A program made the position numbers and the translations under genes. A stretch of 64,000 bases of DNA, taken from positions 744,001 through 808,000 of the forward strand of contig NZ_CP071696.1 in assembly GCF_018024495.1 (NCBI RefSeq). The letters run 5' to 3'. The notes below the pieces were generated by a model that was not told where the DNA came from, did no database searches, and saw only the letters and a list, made by a program, of their open reading frames with translations. The DNA is from Agromyces archimandritae (GTDB lineage Bacteria; Actinomycetota; Actinomycetes; Actinomycetales; Microbacteriaceae). Shown here one piece after another: positions 44,001 to 51,410 of the stretch; within the stretch, counting starts at the first letter, position 1, and each line of letters begins with the position of its first letter.

Positions 44001-47000
44001 CGCCCTCGCCGGACCATTCGGCCGAGACGAGGTCGACGGCGCCGCCGAAGCGGAGCGTGTCGTCGAGCGTGTACGTCGAGACGAACTCGGCGTTGCCGGT
44101 GACGGTGATCTCGTACACGGCGGTCCACTGCCCGTCGCCCGAGAGCTCGAGCGTCGGGTCGCCCTTGTCGACCGTCGGCGCCCCGCCCTCTTCGACCGGC
44201 GTGCAGTCGTCATCGTCGATGACGAGCTGGCCGCTGGTGAGTTCGGCGAGGTTGTAGAAGCCGTGACCCGGCTCCCCCGTGCACTCGTCGTCGTCGATGG
44301 TGCCGAACGGCACCTCGACGTTGATCGTCACCGTGTACACGTGCGTCTCGCCGGCGCCGATGCCCCGGTCGGAGACGATCGGGAACATGGCCGGCACCGG
44401 GGCGACGTCGGTCGCGATCGGCCCGGGGTTCGGCGAGACCTCTGCGACCGAGTAGTCGTTCAGCGTGACGCCGGCCGGGAAGCCCGGTTCGTCGTCGAGG
44501 TCGTAGAACACGGCCTTGCCGGACGAGTTGTCGACGGTGAGCGTGTAGCTCACGTCCCAGCTGCCGTCGGGCTGCTGGGCCGCCGTGCCGCCCGACTTCT
44601 CCACATCGGGCACGCTCGGCGTGTCGCACGCCTCGTCGCGCACCGTGGTGCCGCCGCTGGTGACCGCGCCCTCGTTGTTGAACGCGCCGGTCGCGCCCTG
44701 GCCGGGCGGCGGGCACATGCCCGTTCCGTCGGTCAGCCACGGGCCCGGTACGACGAGGCCGGTGACGGTGACGACGTAGCTCGCCGTCTGGCCCGCCCCG
44801 AGCACCGCGTTCTCGGCGAGCACGCCGCCGTTCCACGGGATGTCGGAGCCGTCGAGGGTGACCGCGAAGTCGCCGCCGGTGACGGCGTCGGCGAACAGCG
44901 GGGTGTCGGTCAGCGAGTAGATCGCCGTCGTCTCGCCGGTGTTCGTCACATCGACGCGGTACTGGATGCCCCAAGTGCCGTCGATCGCCTGCGACACCGA
45001 TCCGGGCACGACCGTCTTGTCGATCGTGACGGCCGGCGGGATGACCGGCACGCAGGCGCTCGATTCGAGCTCCTGGTTGCCGCTCGTCACCGTCGCGGTG
45101 TTGTCGGCGCCGCCGGGGCAGCGCAGGGCGGGCGTGTCGGCGACGAGCCGCACGAGCACCTCGACCGTGTAGACGTGCGCGTCGAGGCCGGGCGTGCCGG
45201 CCAGGGCGATGTCGTCGGCGAGCAGGGTGTCGGGTGCGACGCCCGTCCAGCCGTCGACGAGGGCGACCCCCGGCGGCGGCGTGACGCTCGCCCCGAGGAG
45301 CTCGGCGCCTGCGGCGAGCCCGAGCTCGTCGTCGAGGTCGTAGACGACGCCCGTCGTGGCCGAGGGGTTCGTCACGGTGATCGTGTACGGCAGGGTCCAG
45401 GTGCCGTCGCCGTGGTCGACCGCGGTGCCCGCAGTCTTCAGCACGGTCGGTTCGACCGGCTCGGCGCACGCCTCGTCGTCGACGTCCTCGCCGTCGTAGC
45501 TGAGCGTCGCGGTGTTCAGGAAGCCGCTCGCTTCGCCCGGCACGCAGTGCAGCGTGTTCTCGGGGTCGGCGAAGGCGCCGGCATCCACTCGCGCGTTCAC
45601 GCGCACCGTCCACGTCTCGCTCGAATCCGCCGCGAGGCTGCGATCCGTGGCGAGCTGCTGCGGGCCGGTGACCGGGTCGGCGAAGTCGTGGTCGGTGCCG
45701 CCCGGGTCGGTGTAGCTCGCCGCGAGCACCTCGATGTCGCCGCCGAAGTCGAGCAGGTCGACGAGGTCGTAGTCGATCGCGGTGAAGGTGCTCGGGTTCG
45801 TGGCCTCGATCGTGTAGTCGATCGTCCAGGTGCCGTCGGCGTTCGCCGTCGGCACGGCGACCGTCTTGTCGACGCTCGGCGTGATCGGCTTCAGCGTGTT
45901 CGTGACGACGCACTCGGCGGTCTGGGCGAGTTCGAGGGCCGGCAGCACGCCATCGGTGACGATGACGTCCTCCCCGTCGACGGTGCACGCCCAGGCGGCG
46001 TCGAATGCGGCATCCGCACCCGGCAGCTCCGTCGACTCGGCGAGCGCGGTCTCCACGCCCGCGGCGACGTCGGCCGGGCCGGCGTGGCCGTCGCCGGCGA
46101 GCACCTCGCTGCCGCCCTGCGTGGCGGTCAGGTGCCAGTCGGCCGGGTCGGCGACGCCCGCCGGCTCCACGACCTTCGTCAGTTCGAGGGTCGGCTGGAT
46201 CGGCGTGTTCGTGAGCGTGCACTCGACCTCGGTGAGCGCCGTGAAGGTGATGAGGTCGCCGTTCTCGAGCGGCACCTCCTGCCCGTCGAGGGTGCAGACG
46301 ATGCCGGTGAGCTCGTACTGCTCGTCCGCGCCGTTCAGGCCGACCTCGCTGATGCGGTAGACGGTGCCCGGCCGAACGAGGGCGCTTTCGCCGCTGGCCA
46401 CCGATACCGACAGCTGATCGGCGATCTCGGGGTCGACGCCCTGGGCTTCGAGGGTCAGCAGCCAGTCGGAGACGTCCTGCTGGCCCGGGATCTCCTTGAA
46501 CATCGTCACCGTTGCCGTCTGGTTCACGGCGGTGCAGGCGACGCGGTACCCGAGCGGCACGGTCACGCCGCCGTTGATTCCGTCGGCGAAGCCGGGGATC
46601 GTGTTGCCCTGGGCATCCACCTGCACGCAGTTCCAGCTGCCCGCCGACGGCGGCACCGGCTCGCCGCCCGGCAGGATCGACTGGCGGTAGTGCGGGTCGC
46701 CGTCCTCGGTGAGGGCGTAGCGGACGGCCGGCGTCACCGGGGCGGTGACGCCCGTCGTGCCGGCGGGGCCTGCGAGGGCCCCGTTCGGGCCGACGGAGTC
46801 CAGCTGCCACCCGGCCGGGTCGGCGGGGCCGCCCTGCACCGTCTTCTTCAGCGTGAGCTCGGCGGTGCACTCGACCGTGTTCGTCAGGGTGAAGGAGTTC
46901 AGACCCGCGGCGAGCGCGGGCTCGTACGGCAGCGCCTCGTCGAGGGGCTGGCCGTTACCGAGGGTCACGGCGCTGTCGGTGACGCGGCAGAGGTCGCGGC

Positions 47001-49089
47001 CGGTGATCGTCGTGGTCTCGTCGATCTCGACGGTGTCGCCGGCGCTGAAGCCGGTCTGCGTGACCCCCCACGGCGCGTTCGCGTCGTCGAGGCGCAGCTG
47101 CGCGGACAGGCCGGAGGGCTGATTGCCGTTCGCGAAGGCCGTGCCGTTGACGATCCAGCGCTTGACCACGTTCACGCTCGCCGCCGGGTTCGGGGGCCGG
47201 TTGTAGACGATGCAGCTGACCGACTGGGTAGCCGGCAGGTCGACCGAGAAGGCGAAGGGATCGTTCGGATCGTTCGTGACGTCCACGGATGCCCCGGTGC
47301 CGATGTTCGTGCAGACGGCGCGCTTGCCGCCCTGGGTGACGATGTCGTAGCCGGTCTGCTCGGTCTCGGTGACGGTGAGGTTGCCCGAGGAGGGGCCGTC
47401 GAAGACGAGCGGGAAGTTCACGGCACCGGTGCCGGGGGCCGTGGTGCCCGACTGCGTGGCCGGGGTGACGCCTGCGGTGTTGGATGCCGCGGTGAACTCC
47501 CAGCCGCCGGTCGGCGTGGCGCCGGTGATGTCTTCGCCGGTGGTGCCCTGGTCGACGACCTGCTTGACGATCGAGATCGAACCCTCGCAGGCGCCGAGGG
47601 CGAGTTCGCGCAGCTGCTCGCCGGCGGCCTCGTAGTCCTCGGTCTGGAAGTAGTCGTCGCCGAGCACGGGGCCCGAGATCGCGATGAGGTTCTCGGGGTC
47701 GCCGCCGACGCCGTCGCCGACGCCGAAGGCGACGACCTTCGTGCCCTTGGCCTTCACCGCGTTGGCGGAGAAAATGCCGTTCTCGACCTCGCGGAAGCGG
47801 GTGCGGTTGCCCGGGCCCTCGTCGTCGGCGTACACGGTCGGGTTGCCGTCGGTGATTACGAGCGCGATGTCGTAGAGGGTGCTCGTCGAGGCGATCTGCG
47901 CGAGGCCCTGGTCCCAGTTGGTCGCGCCGACCGGGGTGGTGAAGTCGTCGATGTGGTCGCGCACGATGTCGGCGCCGGCTTCGGTGGAGACCGGCGTGAT
48001 GCCGAGGGTTCCGCCGGCGCTGGCGGGTGCCGTCGTCGCGAAGGTGTACACGCCGACCTGCGAGGGCGTGCCCTCGAGGGCGTCGACGAAGCCCGTGGCC
48101 GCGTCCTGCAGGTCGCCGAAGCTCGGGGCGACCGAGCCGGAGAGGTCGATGACGAGGGCGATGTCGATGCCGCACTGCTGGGGAACGGCGGGGTTGTTCC
48201 GCGAGTTCTGCCAGATGCCGCCGGAGGCGACGTTGTTGCTGTTGCCCGAGGCGATCATGAAGTTCGCCTGCGAGGAGTAGGTCTGGCCGGCGCGGAGCTG
48301 GTCGCCGGTGCGGAAGGTGTACTCATCGGCGCTCGGGGTGGTACCGACGGCGAGTTCGTCGTTCGTGAAGTAGCCGGGGGCGCCGCCGGTCTGCACGACC
48401 CAGAACTGGTCGTCGCGGTTGCTGCCGCCGAACTGGGTATTCGGCACGATGAAGCTGCAGTCGCCCTGGGCGTCGGAGGTGCAGACCGACCACGGCTGGC
48501 CGACCGGGTTCGACGGCCCGCCGTTGCCGCCGTTGTAGAGGGTCAGCTGTACGCCTGCGAGGGGCGCGATGGCGCTCGGTGCGGTGCGGTCGCCGCCGAC
48601 CTTGACGGTGATGACCGCGTTGTTGCCGGTGGCCGGCGGCACGCTCAGGATGCCGATGCCCGCGTCGCGACTCTGCTTCGCGGGGGTCTCGGTCGCGTCG
48701 GCGGGGGCCTCGCCGCCGTCGGCGGGCACCTCCTCCGCCGGCGTCTCCTCGGCCGGGAGCTCGTCGGCCGGTGCATCCTCGGCGGGCGGTTCGCCCGTCG
48801 GGTCGGCGGCGGGTTCGCCGGATGCGGGTGCGTCGTCGGCGTCCTCGCCCGCGGCATCCGTCGCCGGTGTCTCGCTCGCCTCCTGCACGGCCGCCTCGTT
48901 CTGGGCGAGCAGCGCGGCCACGTCCTGAGCGGCGTCGGGGTCGGCCTCGCCGGCGTTGGCGGCGGTCGGCAGCCCGACGACGAGCAGGGCTCCGGCGGCG
49001 AGCACGGCGATCGCCGACCTGAATCGGCGCCGGGACGGCTGTTCTGCTCCGAAGACCGTGGTTCGCTCTGAGGTTCGAGACCTGCGCAT
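41095..49089 (-). CDS. Giant 2664-residue VWA surface protein with repeat stalk and LAGTG sorting signal
   Basis: Signal peptide to about 46, then an acidic Pro/Ala/Glu linker (to about 140). A domain beginning VITVKVGGDRTAPSAIAPL resembles the same part of the 1546-aa protein. A VWA domain follows (48175-47600), with metal site DLSGS and VITDG. Next come SpaA-like modules, six tandem DUF11-like repeats of about 143 residues (43320-45890; DGTWTIDYTIEATNPS and relatives), and a C-terminal module shared with the 1110-aa protein (WPYGAVNEDGISIAWPGW). LAGTG, a helix and RRRTR close it. ATG 49089 (AAAGGG 7 nt upstream) is preferred to ATG 49131. It is probably a long wall-anchored adhesin. Confidence 0.85.
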   Translation of the reverse strand: MRRSRTSERTTVFGAEQPSRRRFRSAIAVLAAGALLVVGLPTAANAGEADPDAAQDVAALLAQNEAAVQEASETPATDAAGEDADDAPASGEPAADPTGEPPAEDAPADELPAEETPAEEVPADGGEAPADATETPAKQSRDAGIGILSVPPATGNNAVITVKVGGDRTAPSAIAPLAGVQLTLYNGGNGGPSNPVGQPWSVCTSDAQGDCSFIVPNTQFGGSNRDDQFWVVQTGGAPGYFTNDELAVGTTPSADEYTFRTGDQLRAGQTYSSQANFMIASGNSNNVASGGIWQNSRNNPAVPQQCGIDIALVIDLSGSVAPSFGDLQDAATGFVDALEGTPSQVGVYTFATTAPASAGGTLGITPVSTEAGADIVRDHIDDFTTPVGATNWDQGLAQIASTSTLYDIALVITDGNPTVYADDEGPGNRTRFREVENGIFSANAVKAKGTKVVAFGVGDGVGGDPENLIAISGPVLGDDYFQTEDYEAAGEQLRELALGACEGSISIVKQVVDQGTTGEDITGATPTGGWEFTAASNTAGVTPATQSGTTAPGTGAVNFPLVFDGPSSGNLTVTETEQTGYDIVTQGGKRAVCTNIGTGASVDVTNDPNDPFAFSVDLPATQSVSCIVYNRPPNPAASVNVVKRWIVNGTAFANGNQPSGLSAQLRLDDANAPWGVTQTGFSAGDTVEIDETTTITGRDLCRVTDSAVTLGNGQPLDEALPYEPALAAGLNSFTLTNTVECTAELTLKKTVQGGPADPAGWQLDSVGPNGALAGPAGTTGVTAPVTPAVRYALTEDGDPHYRQSILPGGEPVPPSAGSWNCVQVDAQGNTIPGFADGINGGVTVPLGYRVACTAVNQTATVTMFKEIPGQQDVSDWLLTLEAQGVDPEIADQLSVSVASGESALVRPGTVYRISEVGLNGADEQYELTGIVCTLDGQEVPLENGDLITFTALTEVECTLTNTPIQPTLELTKVVEPAGVADPADWHLTATQGGSEVLAGDGHAGPADVAAGVETALAESTELPGADAAFDAAWACTVDGEDVIVTDGVLPALELAQTAECVVTNTLKPITPSVDKTVAVPTANADGTWTIDYTIEATNPSTFTAIDYDLVDLLDFGGDIEVLAASYTDPGGTDHDFADPVTGPQQLATDRSLAADSSETWTVRVNARVDAGAFADPENTLHCVPGEASGFLNTATLSYDGEDVDDEACAEPVEPTVLKTAGTAVDHGDGTWTLPYTITVTNPSATTGVVYDLDDELGLAAGAELLGASVTPPPGVALVDGWTGVAPDTLLADDIALAGTPGLDAHVYTVEVLVRLVADTPALRCPGGADNTATVTSGNQELESSACVPVIPPAVTIDKTVVPGSVSQAIDGTWGIQYRVDVTNTGETTAIYSLTDTPLFADAVTGGDFAVTLDGSDIPWNGGVLAENAVLGAGQTASYVVTVTGLVVPGPWLTDGTGMCPPPGQGATGAFNNEGAVTSGGTTVRDEACDTPSVPDVEKSGGTAAQQPDGSWDVSYTLTVDNSSGKAVFYDLDDEPGFPAGVTLNDYSVAEVSPNPGPIATDVAPVPAMFPIVSDRGIGAGETHVYTVTINVEVPFGTIDDDECTGEPGHGFYNLAELTSGQLVIDDDDCTPVEEGGAPTVDKGDPTLELSGDGQWTAVYEITVTGNAEFVSTYTLDDTLRFGGAVDLVSAEWSGEGDTGEWADPAAEPTETIVATPRVIGVDEVHVYTVTVVAEVDAAAFEDPSTTTCEPTEGTPNVGFLNEVVMTVGGTEQSDTGCDVPVRPEIEKTADGPAVQDGDGWTVSYTITVDNPSDAQGLVYDLHDTPDFGGDVTITDREVTSSDVTVNPGWNGAASTDDLVVEDQSLPASTTHTFHVTIDFAVDEEAAGPELSCEGEGGKGLLNGAVVVAGGEWSSEGCVDVPVTVELQKSWVIDGGEPIAWDDPALPFGFDAEASLDGAAIGWGEVDGPRAPASTVQVDEETFIPAGCELTSADGLGEHVLTGAVNVIDVVNTVECTQTVTLTKVVHNPHGGTAEPSDWIVSGSSENGTGDFSGAGFAAGDLPVDVGFLLDESSEVTGYEVAENWSCTASRGGPESFRLDEVFTPNDHQKILTVLRYGAVIDCVIENRDLELPADLQVEKQALLPDGVTSVEAGDTFDWVIGVWNNGPAVAQGAVVTDTLAEGLSLDLDPSLWEIPEAYGLDSAVWTVTTDGRAFEFATLAPIPVGSAASPFASITIPVVVDTPAAGPIPENPEEAPPVELPVNLANEACVALPPAQQEEEEPGPRAVVNRISGTYEEVLTNNCDDAEVPTKAIEANAWVQCENDVPYLNYDVMTTGAVAPGEITITWMPDSTVYPDAEPIVTTVPWEERDGRTIWPYGAVNEDGISIAWPGWRLAEEGDVVGEGTIVASWENMVKDSALPSYAFADQVNPMTITFEINPSQSVLAVYPMATPACAVERDASPQIVKTASLDRVKPGGSFDYTLRVTNPGLGSTAAMELFDEIPADLRVDEITTAPAPAFPRWDDCAVTGTDSAGYGGVLHCVLNGQIGGTRPDAPDIVLEVTLHPSSSATRIENTGEICWNEMPDGESGAAVSGAVPLNPQQPILCDDSTAVVTVLHGTKPAGLAGTGFGGGSWFWAGGLLLLLGGIVVVVGMRRRTRDGLPIE

Positions 49090-49272
49090 TGATGACCCTT
49101 TGCTCTTCGCCGAGACGGCGGGCGGATGCACTGCAGAGGGTTCCGACGGCGGACCCCCGGCTCGAATGCTGACAGAGGGCCGAATACGGGCGGAAGGATG
49201 CCGCTGGCACCAAAACGGGGGTCATCTGTGAGCGTTCCTCGCATTCACGCGGGACTTCGCGTCCCCCATACG

Positions 49273-49288
49273 GTAACGATTCGATAAC
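49273..49288. promoter_or_regulatory. MtrA-box-like direct repeat between divergent surface-protein and brkB genes
   Basis: GTAAC, six bases (GATTCG), then ATAAC. Actinobacterial MtrA binds direct GTAAC-type repeats with 6-bp spacing near cell-wall genes, so control of the giant adhesin 184 bp away is conceivable. The second half-site has one mismatch. The rest of 49090-49375 shows no other clear signal on the minus strand. Confidence 0.3.
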
Positions 49289-49363
49289 GGCAGTGTGATG
49301 CGTCCCCCGTTCGGGAGGCACGCGCCGGGGCATCCGCACACCGACGCGCGCACCGGCGCCCCG

Positions 49364-49369
49364 TACGCT
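49364..49369 (+). promoter_or_regulatory. -10 element of the BrkB-family gene
   Basis: TACGCT ends 6 nt before GTG 49376. This leaderless start is preferred to ATG 49295 or 49298, whose extra residues are low-complexity and lie across the promoter. Confidence 0.5.
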
Positions 49370-49375
49370 GGTCGG

Positions 49376-50551
49376 GTGGGGGATCGCACGCGCCGGCAGG
49401 ACGACGCGCCGGCCGACCGGCCGGCCGACACCGCCGACGTGCCCCTGCGCGAGCGCCTCGAAGAGCCCATCCGCCGCGTCTCCGAGCTCACCGACCGCAC
49501 CCTCGCCTGGTTCCCCGTGCGCGTCTGGCGGCACTTCCTCGCCCGCAACGGGTTCCTCCTGGCCGCCGGCATGAGCTATCAGGCGATCTTCGCCGTGCTC
49601 GCCGGCATCTACGTCGCCTTCGCGATCGCCGGCATCTGGCTCTTCGGCAACGAACTCGCCTACAACGCCTTCGTCGAGATCGTGAACTCCTACGCCCCCG
49701 GGGTCATCGGCGACAACGGCATCGTCGACGAGAGCCAGCTCGAGAACCTCGCGAACTCCGGCGTCAGCCTCTTCGGCTGGACCGGTGCGGCAGCCCTCGC
49801 CGGCGTCATCTGGACGGCCATCGGCTACATCACCTATTCGCGCACGGCCGTGCGCAGCGCCTTCGACCTCGCCAAGGACGACCGCAACTACTTCCTGCTG
49901 AAGACGCGCGACCTGCTCGCCGGCCTCGCGTTCGGCGCCTCGCTGCTGGTGGCCGCCCTCCTGTCGGTCGCGACCACGTCGCTGCTGAAATGGCTCTTCG
50001 GGCTCATCGGCATCGACGACGGCACCTGGCTCACGGTGCTCGTGCGGGCCGGCGGCCTCGTCATCGTCTTCGCGATCGACACGATCGCCCTCGCCGTGCT
50101 CTACCGCTTCCTCTCGGGCGCGGCCGTGCCCTGGCACCGGCTCTGGACGGGCTCGCTCATCGGCGGCCTCGCCCTCGCCCTGCTGCAGCTGGCCGCGAAC
50201 CTCCTGCTGACGCTCGCCACCCGCAGCCCCCTCTACGCGACCTTCGCCGCCTTCGCGGTCTTCCTCGGCCTGCTGCTCTGGTTCCGTTTCACGAACATCG
50301 TGATCCTCGTCGCCGCGTCCTGGATCGCCGTCGAGGCCCGCGACCGCGGCGAGACGCTGCGGCGGGTCACGCCCGAGCAGCTCGAGGCGGAACAGCACGC
50401 CGCCGAGCAGCGGGCCCTCGTGCTCGCCGCCCGGGTGCGGGTGCGCGAGGCGCAGGCCGAGCTCGATTCCGCCGGGTGGATGCGCCGGCCGGCCGCCAAG
50501 CGCCGGCTGAAGGCCGCCGAGGAGGAGCTCGCGGAGGCCGAGGCCGGCTGA
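49376..50551 (+). CDS. YihY/BrkB-family integral membrane protein
   Basis: A 391-residue inner-membrane protein of the family once called RNase BN. About six helices lie between residues 60 and 320, including FLLAAGMSYQAIFAVLAGIY, ALAGVIWTAIGYITYSRTAVRSAF and FAAFAVFLGLLLWFRFTNIVILVAASWIAVEA (in part), the strongest family stretch. The C-terminus is a charged coiled-coil-like helix (REAQAELDSAGW, RLKAAEEELAEAEA). The molecular function of the family is unsettled. It is transcribed away from the giant surface protein gene. Confidence 0.88.
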   Translation: MGDRTRRQDDAPADRPADTADVPLRERLEEPIRRVSELTDRTLAWFPVRVWRHFLARNGFLLAAGMSYQAIFAVLAGIYVAFAIAGIWLFGNELAYNAFVEIVNSYAPGVIGDNGIVDESQLENLANSGVSLFGWTGAAALAGVIWTAIGYITYSRTAVRSAFDLAKDDRNYFLLKTRDLLAGLAFGASLLVAALLSVATTSLLKWLFGLIGIDDGTWLTVLVRAGGLVIVFAIDTIALAVLYRFLSGAAVPWHRLWTGSLIGGLALALLQLAANLLLTLATRSPLYATFAAFAVFLGLLLWFRFTNIVILVAASWIAVEARDRGETLRRVTPEQLEAEQHAAEQRALVLAARVRVREAQAELDSAGWMRRPAAKRRLKAAEEELAEAEAG

Positions 50552-50622
50552 CGCGGCAGCCTTCGGCAGGAGCCTCTGCGAACCCCATTCGGGGCGCTTT
50601 CCTCTCGAGAATCACGACCGTC

Positions 50623-50631
50623 TGCTACGTT
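50623..50631 (+). promoter_or_regulatory. Extended -10 promoter for the small ORF
   Basis: TGCTACGTT contains the extended TGn motif plus TACGTT at 50626-50631. No good -35 is present, as is usual for extended -10 promoters. Transcription would start near 50638, about 26 nt before GTG 50664. Confidence 0.45.
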
Positions 50632-50663
50632 CTCGGCACGGCACAGAACCAAAGGAGGAAGCT

Positions 50664-50741
50664 GTGAGATACCGCAGGTTCGAGACCTGCTCCTCCTCTA
50701 TGGCCTTCAGCGGAAACACCGCCTACTACAACGTCAGGTAG
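50664..50741 (+). CDS. 25-residue small peptide, possible exported signal or antimicrobial peptide
   Basis: A short frame from GTG 50664 to TAG 50741, preceded by a near-perfect ribosome site, AAAGGAGG, 5 nt upstream and by a promoter. The peptide is basic at the start (Arg2, Arg4, Arg5), has one Cys (Cys9) followed by three Ser, and ends AYYNVR. It has no signal peptide or membrane helix. A stable hairpin and then a lipoprotein, adaptor and ABC exporter genes follow. Either it is a leader peptide whose translation controls the hairpin, or it is the product exported by the system. No homologue is recognised. Confidence 0.5.
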   Translation: MRYRRFETCSSSMAFSGNTAYYNVR

Positions 50742-50747
50742 GCATGA

Positions 50748-50783
50748 CTTGGGGGCCGCCGCGTGACTCCGGCCGCCCACAAG
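50748..50783 (+). terminator. Hairpin between the 25-codon ORF and the exporter genes
   Basis: CTTGGGGGCCGCCG pairs with CGGCCGCCCACAAG in 12 of 14 positions around a short loop. It begins 6 nt after the small ORF stop and ends 20 nt before ATG 50804, sparing the GGAGGTGA ribosome site. It may act as a partial terminator or attenuator so that the small peptide is made in excess. Confidence 0.6.
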
Positions 50784-50803
50784 TCCCGACCCGGAGGTGA
50801 ATA

Positions 50804-51400
50804 ATGCACTTTGCTCCCAGACATGTAATCGCTGCCTCCGTCGGGAGTATGAGCATGATTCTGCTCGCTCTGACGGCTTGTACGAACCCCGATCCCAAGC
50901 CGGTCTTCGAGGGGGCATGGGCGCAGGAGTTCGCGGACCACTACGCGGACGCGCAGGACGACTTCGCGCGAGAGGTTCTCGAAGACGGGGTCGTGTCGGA
51001 TCAGGAGCGCTCAGAGATGATTTCACGCTTCAAAGAATGTGCGGGCGCCCGCGGCATCACGATCGATTATCATCTCGATGGCACATTCGAGACGAACATT
51101 CCAGCGGGCCTCGGCCCAGACGGTGCCCATGAAACAATCTCATCGTGCAGCGAATCGTCGGGTGAAGATCTCATCGGCTCGCTTTATTCCCAGATACTGA
51201 CGAACCCTGACAATTTAGACGAGAATCAGCTTATCGCGGATTGCATGGTAGAACGCGGGGCAGTACCCGCAGGGTACCGTGGAGAAGAATACGTCGAAGA
51301 CGGATTTGATGGCGAATACCCGTACAGCATTGGGGAAGCAAAGGGCGAAGAGATCAGGCATGAGTGCGACCGAGACCCTCTGGGCCTGATCCCCGAATAG
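50804..51400 (+). CDS. Lipoprotein of the peptide-export-like cassette, unknown family
   Basis: A 198-residue lipoprotein with lipobox LTAC (Cys26). GGAGGTGA 5 nt before ATG 50804 is an excellent ribosome site. The mature part is acidic with four more Cys (KECAGARG, SSCSESS, ADCMVERG, HECDRD), which could form two disulfides. An early stretch, FEGAWAQEFADHYADAQDDF, is helical. No known domain is recognised. Codon use is less GC-biased than in neighbours, hinting at transfer. It precedes the adaptor by 10 bp, so it probably serves the exporter at the cell surface, for example as substrate-binding or immunity protein. Confidence 0.65.
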   Translation: MHFAPRHVIAASVGSMSMILLALTACTNPDPKPVFEGAWAQEFADHYADAQDDFAREVLEDGVVSDQERSEMISRFKECAGARGITIDYHLDGTFETNIPAGLGPDGAHETISSCSESSGEDLIGSLYSQILTNPDNLDENQLIADCMVERGAVPAGYRGEEYVEDGFDGEYPYSIGEAKGEEIRHECDRDPLGLIPE

Positions 51401-51410
51401 TGCACAGAAT

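Noticed and set aside
41035..49071. An uninterrupted plus-strand frame of 2678 codons antisense to the giant surface protein gene
   Set aside because: The translation is low-complexity (Arg, Val, Asp, Gly-rich) without signal peptide, domains or ribosome site. The strong GC bias at third codon positions of the real gene suppresses stops in this antisense frame.
49295..49375. Upstream ATG start for the BrkB-family protein
   Set aside because: The extra 27 residues are low-complexity, and a leaderless promoter points to GTG 49376.
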